A stretch of DNA of 64,000 nucleotides from assembly GCA_030148665.1 (NCBI GenBank), contig JASBSZ010000004.1, positions 18,923 through 82,922 on the forward strand, in the 5' to 3' direction. The notes below the pieces were generated by a model. The model ran no database searches. It was given only the letters and a program-made list of their open reading frames with translations, and was not told the origin of the DNA. The DNA is from Alphaproteobacteria bacterium (GTDB taxonomy: Bacteria > Pseudomonadota > Alphaproteobacteria > Rhodobacterales > Rhodobacteraceae). A program made the translations under genes and the position numbers. Shown here piece by piece: positions 10,033 through 18,067 of the stretch. Positions within the stretch are counted from its first letter, which is position 1; every line of letters begins with the position of its first letter.

Positions 10033-11406
10033 ATGGAGCGCACCGAAACCCTGGCCGAACTTGGCGCCCTGCTGGGCGCGCGTCTTGTCACCTCGGGGTC
10101 CGACCTCGACCTGCATGGCCGCAACGAAACCCATTTCCCCTTCATGCCGCCCGACGCGGTGGCCTATCCCGAAACCACTGACGAGGTCGCTGCCATCGCG
10201 CGCATCTGTCATGCCCATGACTGCCCGATGATCGCCTGGGGCACGGGCACCTCGCTGGAGGGCCATTCCATCGCCCCGCGGGGTGGCGTGACCGTCGATT
10301 TCAGCCGCATGAACCGGGTTGTCGAGGTCAATGCCGAGGATATGGATGTGACCGTCCAGCCCGGCGTCACCCGCGAGCAGCTGAATACCGAGCTGCGGGC
10401 GACGGGGCTGTTCTTTCCGGTCGACCCCGGCGCCAATGCCAGCCTCGGCGGCATGGCCTCGACACGCGCGAGCGGCACCACCGCGGTGCGTTACGGCACC
10501 ATGCGCGACAATGTGCTGGGCCTCACCGTGGTGCTGGCCGACGGGCAGATCATCCACACCGGCACGCGCGCGCGCAAGACATCGGCGGGCTATGACCTGA
10601 CAGCGCTGTTCGTCGGCGCCGAGGGCACCCTTGGCCTGATCACCGAGCTGACGCTGCGCCTGCACGGCCAGCCCGAGGCGGTTTCGGCCAGCATCTGCGC
10701 GTTTGACGATTTCCAGGCCGCCGTGGACACCGTCATCGCCACCATCCAGATGGGTATTCCGATGGCCCGCATCGAATTCGTGGACGAGGCCACCGCGCGC
10801 GCATTCAACACCTATTCCAACGCCGATATGCCGGAAAAGCCGCATCTGCTGGTCGAATTTCACGGCTCGGACAGCGCGGTTGCCGAACAGGCCGAACGCT
10901 TTGGCGAGATCGTCGCCGACATGGGCGGCAGCGATTTCAAATGGGCCACAAGGCAAGAGGATCGCAACGCCCTGTGGAAGATGCGCCACAACGCCTATTA
11001 CGCGGCGCTCTCGCTGCGGCCCGGCGCGACCGCCGTTGTCACCGATATCTGCGTGCCGATTTCCCGCCTTGCCCAGGCGGTTGCCGAGACCCGCGCCGAC
11101 ATTGCCGCCAGCGGCATCCCCGGCCCGATCCTTGGCCATGTGGGCGACGGAAATTTCCACGCGGTGCTGTTGATCGAGCCCGGCAATGACGCCGAAAAGG
11201 AAAAGGCCATCGCGCTCAGCCACCGCATGGCCGAACGCGCGCTGAAGATGGGCGGCACCATCACCGGCGAGCACGGCATCGGCATGGGCAAGCTGTCATT
11301 GATGGAGCGCGAACACGGCCCCGCATGGCAGGTGATGGGCAACCTCAAGCGCGCGCTCGACCCCAAGGGCCTGATGAACCCCGGCAAGATGGTGCCCCCC
11401 GCCTGA
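10033..11406 (+). CDS. FAD-linked oxidase, GlcD / D-lactate dehydrogenase family
   Basis: Flavoprotein that oxidises a 2-hydroxy acid such as D-lactate or glycolate. The 457 residues show the PCMH-type FAD-binding domain (GTGTSLEGHS near residue 75; DPGANASLGGMASTRASGTT near 135) and the C-terminal oxidase domain with LGHVGDGNFHAVLLIEP and TGEHGIGMGK. As a single-gene protein without a neighbouring glcE or glcF it looks more like a D-lactate dehydrogenase (cytochrome) than the three-subunit glycolate oxidase. The start at 10033 has AAGGAG twelve bases upstream; the longer frame from 9916 overlaps the previous gene and is rejected. Confidence 0.85.
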   Translation: MERTETLAELGALLGARLVTSGSDLDLHGRNETHFPFMPPDAVAYPETTDEVAAIARICHAHDCPMIAWGTGTSLEGHSIAPRGGVTVDFSRMNRVVEVNAEDMDVTVQPGVTREQLNTELRATGLFFPVDPGANASLGGMASTRASGTTAVRYGTMRDNVLGLTVVLADGQIIHTGTRARKTSAGYDLTALFVGAEGTLGLITELTLRLHGQPEAVSASICAFDDFQAAVDTVIATIQMGIPMARIEFVDEATARAFNTYSNADMPEKPHLLVEFHGSDSAVAEQAERFGEIVADMGGSDFKWATRQEDRNALWKMRHNAYYAALSLRPGATAVVTDICVPISRLAQAVAETRADIAASGIPGPILGHVGDGNFHAVLLIEPGNDAEKEKAIALSHRMAERALKMGGTITGEHGIGMGKLSLMEREHGPAWQVMGNLKRALDPKGLMNPGKMVPPA

Positions 11407-11478
11407 AAGGGCACAACGCCGTGGCCCGGATGACCGCGCCGATCCTTCAAATGTGCCGTGACCCCGATGCGGGCGCGG

Positions 11479-13230
11479 TCAGGAGCCCGGCTCCTGGTGC
11501 ATGTCCTTGAACTCCTGCAGGCCGGGTGCCATCAGGTGCAGGTTCGGATCGACATCGACATGGATCACGGCCGGCTTGCCGGATTCGAGGCTGCGCCGCA
11601 GGGCGTCGTCCAGCTCGTTCGGATCGGACACCCTTTCCCCGTGACATCCCATCGCCTCGGCAACCTTGTCGAACGCGATTTCGTCGAAATCGGCGTTGAT
11701 GGTGCCCTTCTGCCCTGTCCCGATGACGGGTCGCAACATGCCCAAGCCGATCGACTGGGTCAGCTTGACCATGCCCCACTGCCTGTCGCACAGCACCATG
11801 TAGATGACAGGCAGACCGTGGCGCGCCGCGGTTTCCAGTTCCTGAACATGAAACGCCATCGCTCCGTCGCCGATGATACAGACAACATGTGAATCGGGCC
11901 TTGCGATCTGCGCGCCCAGGGCCTGGGCCACCCCTGCCCCCAACATTCCGAACTTGAAGGTGGACAGACAGCCGTCGGGGCGGTTGATCTCCGAGAAAAA
12001 GCTGGCCCAGACAGCGGTATTGCCGCCATCGAACACCATGACCGCATCATCCCCCATGACCCGTCGGCAGGCCACGGGCACCTGCGAGCTGTGCATGGGA
12101 ACGGCCGGATTTTCCAGCGCCATGTCGAACTGGGCCCTGATCTGGCCTGCCGCCTCGGCCAGCTCGTCCGCGCGCGCCCGGTTGGCCCGCAGGCGGGAAT
12201 CGTCGGGCGGCGACTGCGTCAGCCTGGCCGCAAGCGCCGACAGGAATGCCCCCGCATCGGCGACAATGGCCATCTCGGCCGCCTTGTTCAGGCCCAGATT
12301 CTGTTCATCCACATCGACCTGAATCATCCTTTGCGATTCAGGCCGGCCCCAATAGGGCGGCTTGCCCCACCAATCGGTTTCGCCAAGACGCCCGCCGACG
12401 ACCAGCACCAGATCGGCCTCGGATCTCGCCCGGTTGACCGGCTGCATCGCCCAGATGGGCAACAGTTGCGGGTGGTTGTCGGGCATGACTCCGCGCGCGG
12501 CCCAGCTGGTGGTGACGGTTGCCCCGAGGGCCTCGGCCACATCCACGAGCGCGGCTGACGCGCCCGCATGCAGGACGCCGCTGCCCGCATGGACATGCGG
12601 CCGCTGGGCCTGGCACAGCAATTCGGCAACGCGGTCGATCTGATCCGCCGTCGGCGCGACCGGCTCGGTACGGCGATAGGCGGCGGGCGGGCGCAGATCG
12701 ACGTTATCGGCCTCGAACACGCCGTTCATCACCGTTTCGGGCACGTCCAGATGGACGACACCGGGCCGCCCGGCCCAGCTGATGCGCAGCGCTCGACGAA
12801 ACATCTCGGGAAGGCGGTCAAAGGAAGGTACCGTGCCGCTCCACTTGGTCATCGCGCGGGTCACGCCCGTCTGGTTGAAATACTGGTAGGTGCCGCCCCT
12901 GTCGGGATAGGCGATCTGGGGACGGCGACTGGAGGTGATGACCAGCACGCGGTTGCCTTCGCCGTTCTCGACCGCGATGCCCGGCAGGATATTGGCAACA
13001 CCCGGCCCGTTCGAGGCCATGCAGACGCCCAGCCTGCCCGTCAGCCGCGCATAGGCGCCCGCCATATGGGCTGCGCTGGTTTCATGGCGCGGCGACACCA
13101 GCCGGATACCGTGTTTTTCGAAACTTGCAAAGAAACCCATATAGGTGCCGTCCACGATTCCGAACACGACCTCCACACCCTCGGCCGCCAGCATCCGGGC
13201 CAGCACCTCTCCTCCGACGAATTGTCCCAT
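11479..13230 (-). CDS. thiamine-diphosphate-dependent enzyme (acetolactate-synthase-like fold)
   Basis: A 583-residue ThDP enzyme with the three-domain decarboxylase/carboligase layout. The activating Glu is E50 in PRHETSAAHM, followed by NGPGVAN. The metal-binding motif starts GDG at residues 454-456, but the usual Asn pair 26-27 residues later is Cys-Asp (LCDRQWG), so Asp482 would be the second Mg ligand. The start at 13230 has AGGAGAGGGAG upstream; an alternative ATG at 13257 would overlap the tetR stop (ATGA). There is no regulatory ilvN-type partner, so biosynthetic acetolactate synthase is unlikely. Substrate is unknown: glyoxylate carboligase-, sulfoacetaldehyde- or benzoin-type chemistry are all possible. 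Confidence 0.85.
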   Translation of the reverse strand: MGQFVGGEVLARMLAAEGVEVVFGIVDGTYMGFFASFEKHGIRLVSPRHETSAAHMAGAYARLTGRLGVCMASNGPGVANILPGIAVENGEGNRVLVITSSRRPQIAYPDRGGTYQYFNQTGVTRAMTKWSGTVPSFDRLPEMFRRALRISWAGRPGVVHLDVPETVMNGVFEADNVDLRPPAAYRRTEPVAPTADQIDRVAELLCQAQRPHVHAGSGVLHAGASAALVDVAEALGATVTTSWAARGVMPDNHPQLLPIWAMQPVNRARSEADLVLVVGGRLGETDWWGKPPYWGRPESQRMIQVDVDEQNLGLNKAAEMAIVADAGAFLSALAARLTQSPPDDSRLRANRARADELAEAAGQIRAQFDMALENPAVPMHSSQVPVACRRVMGDDAVMVFDGGNTAVWASFFSEINRPDGCLSTFKFGMLGAGVAQALGAQIARPDSHVVCIIGDGAMAFHVQELETAARHGLPVIYMVLCDRQWGMVKLTQSIGLGMLRPVIGTGQKGTINADFDEIAFDKVAEAMGCHGERVSDPNELDDALRRSLESGKPAVIHVDVDPNLHLMAPGLQEFKDMHQEPGS

Positions 13231-13253
13231 CCTGTCGCTCCCTCTCCTGTCAG

Positions 13254-13946
13254 TCATCGCTTGTTCACCGGGTCCTGCCCCTCGCACGCCCCGTTCCCCA
13301 GATTGGCGGCAAATCCCGCCTCGCAGAAATCCAGGAGGTATTCCTCGATGGTTTCGATATCCTGAGGGGCCGACAATGCCTCGATCCGCCAGCGCGACGC
13401 GCAGATGGCCAGCATCGACGACACCATGAAAACAAAACTCGCCCCGATGGCCCCGCGCGGCGCCTGCGGCAGGATCCGGGCGATCCGGTCCAGAAAGAGG
13501 TTTGCCGTCGGGTCAAAGCAGGCCTGGGTGATCTCGCGCCAGCGCTCGTCCGCCGAGGCGATGGCCACAAGCCGTCCATAGGCCCGCCATTGCGGCTGGC
13601 CCTGATAGGTCAGGCGCAGAAACGGCAGAACGAAACAGGCAATGACGCCGCGCAGGTCGTCCCGGCCCGATCGGACCAGGGCCTCGAGCGCCTCTTCGCG
13701 CAGGCGCGCCAGCTCGTCGGCCCGGCGTGCGATGACGGTAAAGAACAGCTCTTCCTTGCTGCCGCCATGATGGGCGACCAGCCCCACCGGCACCCCGGCC
13801 CGCGCGGCGATGTCGCGGATCGAGGCCCCGTCAAAGCCGCGCTCGGCAAACAGGAATTCGGCCGCATCGAGAATCGTCTCGCGGGTCCTGACGGCGCGCT
13901 TGCTGGGCGCTCGTTGCCTCGGTTTCTTGCGCAGATCAAGGTCCAT
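13254..13946 (-). CDS. TetR/AcrR family transcriptional regulator
   Basis: A 230-residue one-component regulator. The helix-turn-helix spans about residues 20-65 (TRETILDAAEFLFAERGF; SIRDIAARAGVPVGLVAHH). The C-terminal ligand-binding part is alpha-helical. A basic N-terminal extension (KKPRQRAPSKRAVR) precedes the HTH. It is upstream of, and probably co-transcribed with, the ThDP enzyme, and it is divergent from the transporter-epimerase-SDR genes. A palindrome in the shared promoter (13968-13983) is the obvious operator, so it probably represses both directions until an unknown ligand binds. Confidence 0.92.
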   Translation of the reverse strand: MDLDLRKKPRQRAPSKRAVRTRETILDAAEFLFAERGFDGASIRDIAARAGVPVGLVAHHGGSKEELFFTVIARRADELARLREEALEALVRSGRDDLRGVIACFVLPFLRLTYQGQPQWRAYGRLVAIASADERWREITQACFDPTANLFLDRIARILPQAPRGAIGASFVFMVSSMLAICASRWRIEALSAPQDIETIEEYLLDFCEAGFAANLGNGACEGQDPVNKR

Positions 13947-13967
13947 CAGAAAATATCTTGTCTTATT

Positions 13968-13983
13968 TTGTACGATCGTTCAA
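13968..13983. promoter_or_regulatory. putative TetR operator, 16-bp palindrome
   Basis: TTGTACGATCGTTCAA is an inverted repeat with a perfect ACGATCGT core and TTG/CAA arms; only the bases at positions 4 and 13 fail to pair. It begins 22 bases upstream of the tetR start codon, in the divergent promoter region shared with the transporter gene, the expected place for an auto-regulatory TetR site. Binding itself is inferred. Confidence 0.7.
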
Positions 13984-14147
13984 TCTAATGACCATGCGCC
14001 AGCAAAGTCAAGTTGCCCAGCCCGACCACCGCCCCTGCGCGCGAGATGGCTGCAAATGGCCCCTCGGGCCGCCCGATCCGGCCGCCCGGGTGACAACGTC
14101 GGATGGGCTGCCATCGGGTGAACCGGGCCAGCGGGAGGAATGATCAC

Positions 14148-15050
14148 ATGAAGGACCTCGACCAGATCCTCCTGAATTTCAGCCCGTCCGGCCTGATGCT
14201 GTTGAACGCAATCCTGGCGATCGTGATGTTTTCCATCGCGCTGGATCTGAAGATCGGCGATTTTCACCGCATCGCCCGCGCGCCCAGGCCGCTGCTGACG
14301 GGAATGTTTTCCCAGTTCGTGGTGCTCCCGGCCCTGACCTATGTGCTGGTGCTGGTCGTGCAACCGCGCGCATCCATCGCGCTGGGGCTGATCCTCGTTG
14401 CCGCGTGCCCGGGCGGCAACATTTCCAATTTCATCACCCACCGCGCGGGCGGCAACACGGCCCTGTCGGTTTCGATGACGGCCTTCGCAACGGCTGCCGC
14501 CATTCTTGTCACCCCTCTCAACATCGCCTTCTGGGGCAGCCTCTATGGGCCTTCGCGAAAGATCCTGCACGAAACGGCCATCGACCCGGTGCAGATCGCG
14601 ATCACTGTCGGTTTGATGCTGGTCCTGCCCCTGATCCTGGGCATATTGCTGAACACCCGCCGGCCCGAGTTGGCCGACCGGATGCGCCGGCCCATGCAGA
14701 ACCTGTCGATGCTGATCTTCATTGCCTTCATCGTGCTGGCCCTTGCCGCGAACTGGGGCTTCTTTCTGGACTATGTCCATTATGTCGCGCTGCTGGTCAT
14801 CCTGCATAACGCGCTTGCCTATGCCGGCGGGTATGTGACGGCAACGCTGGCGCGGCTTTCGCCCTATGACCGGCGCGCCGTCACGATCGAGACCGGCATC
14901 CAGAACTCGGGCCTGGGGCTGATCCTGATATTCGCCTTTTTCGGCGGCCTTGGCGGCATGGCGGTGGTGGCGGCGTTCTGGGGAATCTGGCACGCTGTTT
15001 CGGGACTTGCGCTGGCGGCGCTGATGTCGCGCAAGCCGGCCGCAAGATGA
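14148..15050 (+). CDS. bile acid:sodium symporter (BASS) family transporter
   Basis: A 300-residue polytopic inner-membrane protein with about nine hydrophobic helices. The BASS hallmarks are ACPGGNISNFITHRAGGN (around residue 85) and the later GIQNSGLGLILI stretch, which in characterised relatives contribute to the two sodium sites. It would import an organic anion with sodium; bacterial members take up substrates as varied as bile acids, pantoate and keto acids. The start at 14148 has GGGAGGAA upstream. The stop overlaps the next start codon (ATGA), so it heads a tightly coupled operon. Confidence 0.9.
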   Translation: MKDLDQILLNFSPSGLMLLNAILAIVMFSIALDLKIGDFHRIARAPRPLLTGMFSQFVVLPALTYVLVLVVQPRASIALGLILVAACPGGNISNFITHRAGGNTALSVSMTAFATAAAILVTPLNIAFWGSLYGPSRKILHETAIDPVQIAITVGLMLVLPLILGILLNTRRPELADRMRRPMQNLSMLIFIAFIVLALAANWGFFLDYVHYVALLVILHNALAYAGGYVTATLARLSPYDRRAVTIETGIQNSGLGLILIFAFFGGLGGMAVVAAFWGIWHAVSGLALAALMSRKPAAR

Positions 15051-15976
15051 GCCGCGTCCTGATCACCGGCGCGGCGGGGGCTGTCGGCCGCGCCCTTGTC
15101 GACGAGCTGGCCGCCGGAGATCACGATGTCATCGCAACCGACCTGCACGCACCCGATCCCCTGCCCGAAGGGATCCGTTTCGTGCCGCTCGACGTGCGCG
15201 GGCACGACCCTGATCGGGTGATCGGCGCCGAAAGGCCCGAGGTGGTCATCCATCTGGCCTCGATCCTGTCCCCGACCACGCGGGAATTTGCCCATCAGGT
15301 GGATGTGACCGGATCGCAAAACGTGCTCGACGCCTGCATCCGCCACGGTGTGAAACGCCTTGTCGTCACCTCATCCGGGGCGGCCTATGGCTATCACGCA
15401 GACAACCCCACCCCCTTGCGCGAAACCGATCCCCTTCGCGGCAATGCCGAATTCGCCTATGCCGACCACAAGCGGCGGGTGGAAGAAATGCTCGACCGCG
15501 CGCGCGCAACCCATCCCGAGCTGGAACAGGTCGTCCTGCGCGTCGGCACGGTGCTGGGCGCGGGCCTGGAAAACCAGATCACCGCCCTGTTTCACAAGCC
15601 GCGCCTGCTGGCCATTCGCGGCAGCGACAGCCCCTTCGTGTTCATCTGGACGCGCGATCTGGCCCGCATCCTGGAACGCGCCATATCCGATGGCCCGGCC
15701 GGCATTTACAACGTCGCCGGAGATGGCGCCATGACCATCGGCGAAATCGCCAGGGTGTTGAACAAGCCGGTGCTGCGCCTGCCGGCATGGCTGGTAAAAC
15801 TGGCGCTGGCAATCGCACACCCGCTGCATCTGTCGCGCCATGGGCCAGAGCAGGTCGGATTCCTGCAATATCGACCCGTTCTGGACAACAGCGCGCTCAA
15901 GGCCGAATTCGGATACACACCGGAACTGACCAGCGCCGAGGTTTTCGATCTGTGGCGCAGGGCGGCAGGTCTGTAA
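15047..15976 (+). CDS. NAD-dependent epimerase/dehydratase family protein
   Basis: Extended short-chain dehydrogenase of 309 residues. The nucleotide-binding motif is GAAGAVGR at about residues 8-15, and the catalytic Tyr-Lys pair reads YADHK near residue 142, with Ser in VVTSSGAAYG. The substrate domain ends in RPVLDNSALKAEFGYTP, typical of sugar-nucleotide epimerase-like folds. The context (transporter, ThDP enzyme, second SDR) argues for oxidation or reduction of an imported small molecule rather than sugar-nucleotide synthesis. The start overlaps the transporter stop by four bases. Confidence 0.88.
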   Translation: MSRVLITGAAGAVGRALVDELAAGDHDVIATDLHAPDPLPEGIRFVPLDVRGHDPDRVIGAERPEVVIHLASILSPTTREFAHQVDVTGSQNVLDACIRHGVKRLVVTSSGAAYGYHADNPTPLRETDPLRGNAEFAYADHKRRVEEMLDRARATHPELEQVVLRVGTVLGAGLENQITALFHKPRLLAIRGSDSPFVFIWTRDLARILERAISDGPAGIYNVAGDGAMTIGEIARVLNKPVLRLPAWLVKLALAIAHPLHLSRHGPEQVGFLQYRPVLDNSALKAEFGYTPELTSAEVFDLWRRAAGL

Positions 15977-15994
15977 CGACATGACAATGTAGCG

Positions 15995-16795
15995 ATGCCC
16001 ATGAAACCATCCGACAGGAAAACGCCCGGACAGAAAACCGCCGTGATCACCGGCGGCGCCGGGGGGCTGGGACAGGCACTGGATGACGTGCTGCGGCGCG
16101 AGGGATGGTTCACGGTGCTGGTCGATCTGCCCGGCGCGGCGCTGGATCGGCTCGACCCCATCCCAGGGCGCATGGTTCTGGGATGCGATCTGACCGACGC
16201 GCCGGCCATGCGGGCGCTGTGTGACGAAATCCGAACGGCGCGACCCTCGATCGATCTGGTGATATACAATGCCGGCATCACCCAGATCGGCGCCTTTGCC
16301 GATACCCCCGCGACCGTTCACCGCGACGTGTTCGAGATCAACTATTTCGCGGCGGTGAACATGGCCCGCGAATTCCTGACCGACATCCGCGCATCCCGCG
16401 GAACGCATCTTGCGATATCCTCGGTAGCAGGATTCGCACCGCTCGTGAACCGCACGGCCTACGCGGCCAGCAAGCACGCGCTCGAAGGTTTCTTCAAGTC
16501 GCTGCGCATCGAAGAGCGCCCGCACGGGGTTTCCTGCCTCATCTGCGCCCCCAGCTTTGTCGCCACCAACACGGGCAACCCCGAGACCCGCCCCGGAGGC
16601 ATCGCAAGGCCGGGTTCCGCAAGTGACGGGATCGACTACATGTCCCCGGAAAAGGCGGCGCAGATCATCATGCGCGGATATCGACGCCGCCAGCCGTTCA
16701 TACCTGTGGGGCGCGTGGCCCGCCTGTCATACCTGATCAACCGCCTCTCGCCGGGGCTGTTTGCTTGGATCATGCGCAGGCAGTTGAGACGCTGA
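15995..16795 (+). CDS. short-chain dehydrogenase/reductase (classical SDR)
   Basis: A 266-residue NAD(P)-dependent oxidoreductase. It has the cofactor loop TGGAGGLGQ near residue 19, the structural NAG motif (YNAGITQ), catalytic Ser in ISSVAGF and the YAASK Tyr-Lys pair. The C-terminal 40 residues are basic and hydrophobic (RVARLSYLINRLSPGLFAW), as in SDRs that associate with membranes and act on lipophilic or steroid-like substrates; this is suggestive only. It lies 18 bases after the epimerase gene and closes the rightward operon. Confidence 0.9.
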   Translation: MPMKPSDRKTPGQKTAVITGGAGGLGQALDDVLRREGWFTVLVDLPGAALDRLDPIPGRMVLGCDLTDAPAMRALCDEIRTARPSIDLVIYNAGITQIGAFADTPATVHRDVFEINYFAAVNMAREFLTDIRASRGTHLAISSVAGFAPLVNRTAYAASKHALEGFFKSLRIEERPHGVSCLICAPSFVATNTGNPETRPGGIARPGSASDGIDYMSPEKAAQIIMRGYRRRQPFIPVGRVARLSYLINRLSPGLFAWIMRRQLRR

Positions 16796-16888
16796 CCCCC
16801 CGCGCCGGTCGCGGGGTTGCGGCCTGGTGACTGCATTGCGTGTCTGTCGTCCGGGTTCGGGTTCCCACGAAAAGATTCCCCTCGGTTG

Positions 16889-16908
16889 CCGGCAATCCTG
16901 CCCTGTCA
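16889..16908 (+). repeat. 20-bp direct repeat, left copy
   Basis: CCGGCAATCCTGCCCTGTCA, exact copy of 17799-17818. The two copies bracket the pilin-like gene. The flanking bases differ on both sides, so the match is exactly 20 bp. Confidence 0.8.
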
Positions 16909-17089
16909 CGAGCGGATAATCCATGCCCCTCGACCGTCAGGATTCATCGCGCCGGATCTCGATGCCATGCAACAGTGCCAAGAAAGTTTCCTAAATTTTT
17001 CATATTTCAGGCGATTTCATGCGAAACCATTCAACCGTTTGCGGCGATGCCGCAACAGGATCGATGGAGCAGTAGAGGAGAAAGGGGAA

Positions 17090-17533
17090 ATGAAGGTCTT
17101 GAAATACATGCATCCGCTCGATTTCTCTTTTGACGAAAGGGGCGCGGTGACGGTGGATTTCGTCGTCATCACCGGGGCCGTCGTCGGTCTCGGGCTGGCG
17201 GTCTATGCCACTGTCAGTGGCGGTCTGAGCAACCTGTCCGGTGACATCAAGACGCAGCTGACGTCGCAGTCGATCTCGGTCGGTTTTGCGGGAACGTCCG
17301 GCACGGGCTCGGCGGGTTCCTCCGCCAGCAGTGGTTCGCCCGGTTCCGCAGGCAGTTCCAATACGTCCGGCAATACGGGATCTTCGGGTTCGCCGGGCGC
17401 TTCCGGGATGGCCTCATCAGGCTCGTCTGGCAAGTCGGGTTCGTCTGGTTCTGCTGGTGGCACCGGCTCGAGCCGCCCGACGGTCACCACGACGGGCTCG
17501 ACCGTGACCAAGGTCGATTTCAATCTCTTCTGA
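17090..17533 (+). CDS. Flp-pilin-like protein with Ser/Gly-rich tail
   Basis: A 147-residue protein. Residues 1-17 are a short leader (MKVLKYMHPLDFSFDERG) followed by AVTVDFVVITGAVVGLGLAVY, which closely resembles the leader and hydrophobic helix of small type IVb (Flp/Tad) pilins and pseudopilins of Rhodobacterales. Ordinary sequence runs to about residue 65; the rest is almost only Gly, Ser, Ala and Thr (GSSGSPGS-like repeats) before the ending TVTKVDFNLF. The start at 17090 has GAGGAGAAAGGGG upstream. No Tad assembly gene is nearby. Surface or pilus-associated localisation is inferred. Confidence 0.72.
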   Translation: MKVLKYMHPLDFSFDERGAVTVDFVVITGAVVGLGLAVYATVSGGLSNLSGDIKTQLTSQSISVGFAGTSGTGSAGSSASSGSPGSAGSSNTSGNTGSSGSPGASGMASSGSSGKSGSSGSAGGTGSSRPTVTTTGSTVTKVDFNLF

Positions 17534-17798
17534 TCGGCCCCCGGCATCGCTGTACAGCTGCGCTCACGCCGCGGCCTGTTCCGGGTTGTGCTCTTGATCC
17601 GAAGCTCGTTCGTCAGATGGATGATGTGTATCACCGCCGGGGCGTTGCCTTCAACATCCGCCGGCCAGGTGCTCGGTCCCAAGGTGTGATCGCTTTGGTC
17701 GACAGCGAACCGTTCCGGCCCGGATCTCCTGATTTTGCAGATATATTCGAACAGCGTCAGGCCTCGCTGATCCTGCCCCCCGGCGCCCTGCCCCCGCT

Positions 17799-17818
17799 CC
17801 GGCAATCCTGCCCTGTCA
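17799..17818 (+). repeat. 20-bp direct repeat, right copy
   Basis: Exact second copy of the 20-mer at 16889-16908, 910 bases downstream in the same orientation and on the far side of the pilin-like gene. Confidence 0.8.
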
Positions 17819-18020
17819 GCTGGCCATCACCGAAAACCGCTATACAGCCGAGACCCGCCGCACATGCGCAAAGTTCTGCTGCATAGCGGAAAACGCAGTT
17901 ATACCGCAATTTAATTTTGTAAATTTTTTCTATTGCGCAATTATTACAAATCATTTATCGACCTTTCGCAAGAATGATGCGCAACCGATTTCGATGACAG
18001 CAATCCCCCGTGGTTTTATG

Positions 18021-18031
18021 CTGCATTGCAG
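18021..18031. promoter_or_regulatory. putative PhaR-binding palindrome
   Basis: CTGCATTGCAG fits the CTGC-N3/4-GCAG site described for PhaR of Rhodobacter sphaeroides and relatives, a repressor that senses polyhydroxyalkanoate. It lies 37 bases before the phaA start codon, where a bound repressor could block transcription. Confidence 0.6.
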
Positions 18032-18067
18032 AAGCGAATCGGTTTTCACATCTGGAAAGGGATGAAC

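Larger units (their letters stand above)
17534..18067. other. intergenic stretch between the pilin-like gene and phaA
   Basis: No credible gene in about 530 bases. It holds the right copy of the 20-bp repeat (17799-17818), an AT-rich tract at about 17880-17970 that is likely part of the phaA promoter region, and the PhaR-type palindrome at 18021-18031. A weak open frame at 17617-17886 has no ribosome-binding site and no recognisable product. Confidence 0.6.

Noticed and set aside
17617..17886. An 89-codon frame between the pilin-like gene and phaA
   Set aside because: No start signal, no protein-like pattern; overlaps the 20-bp repeat.
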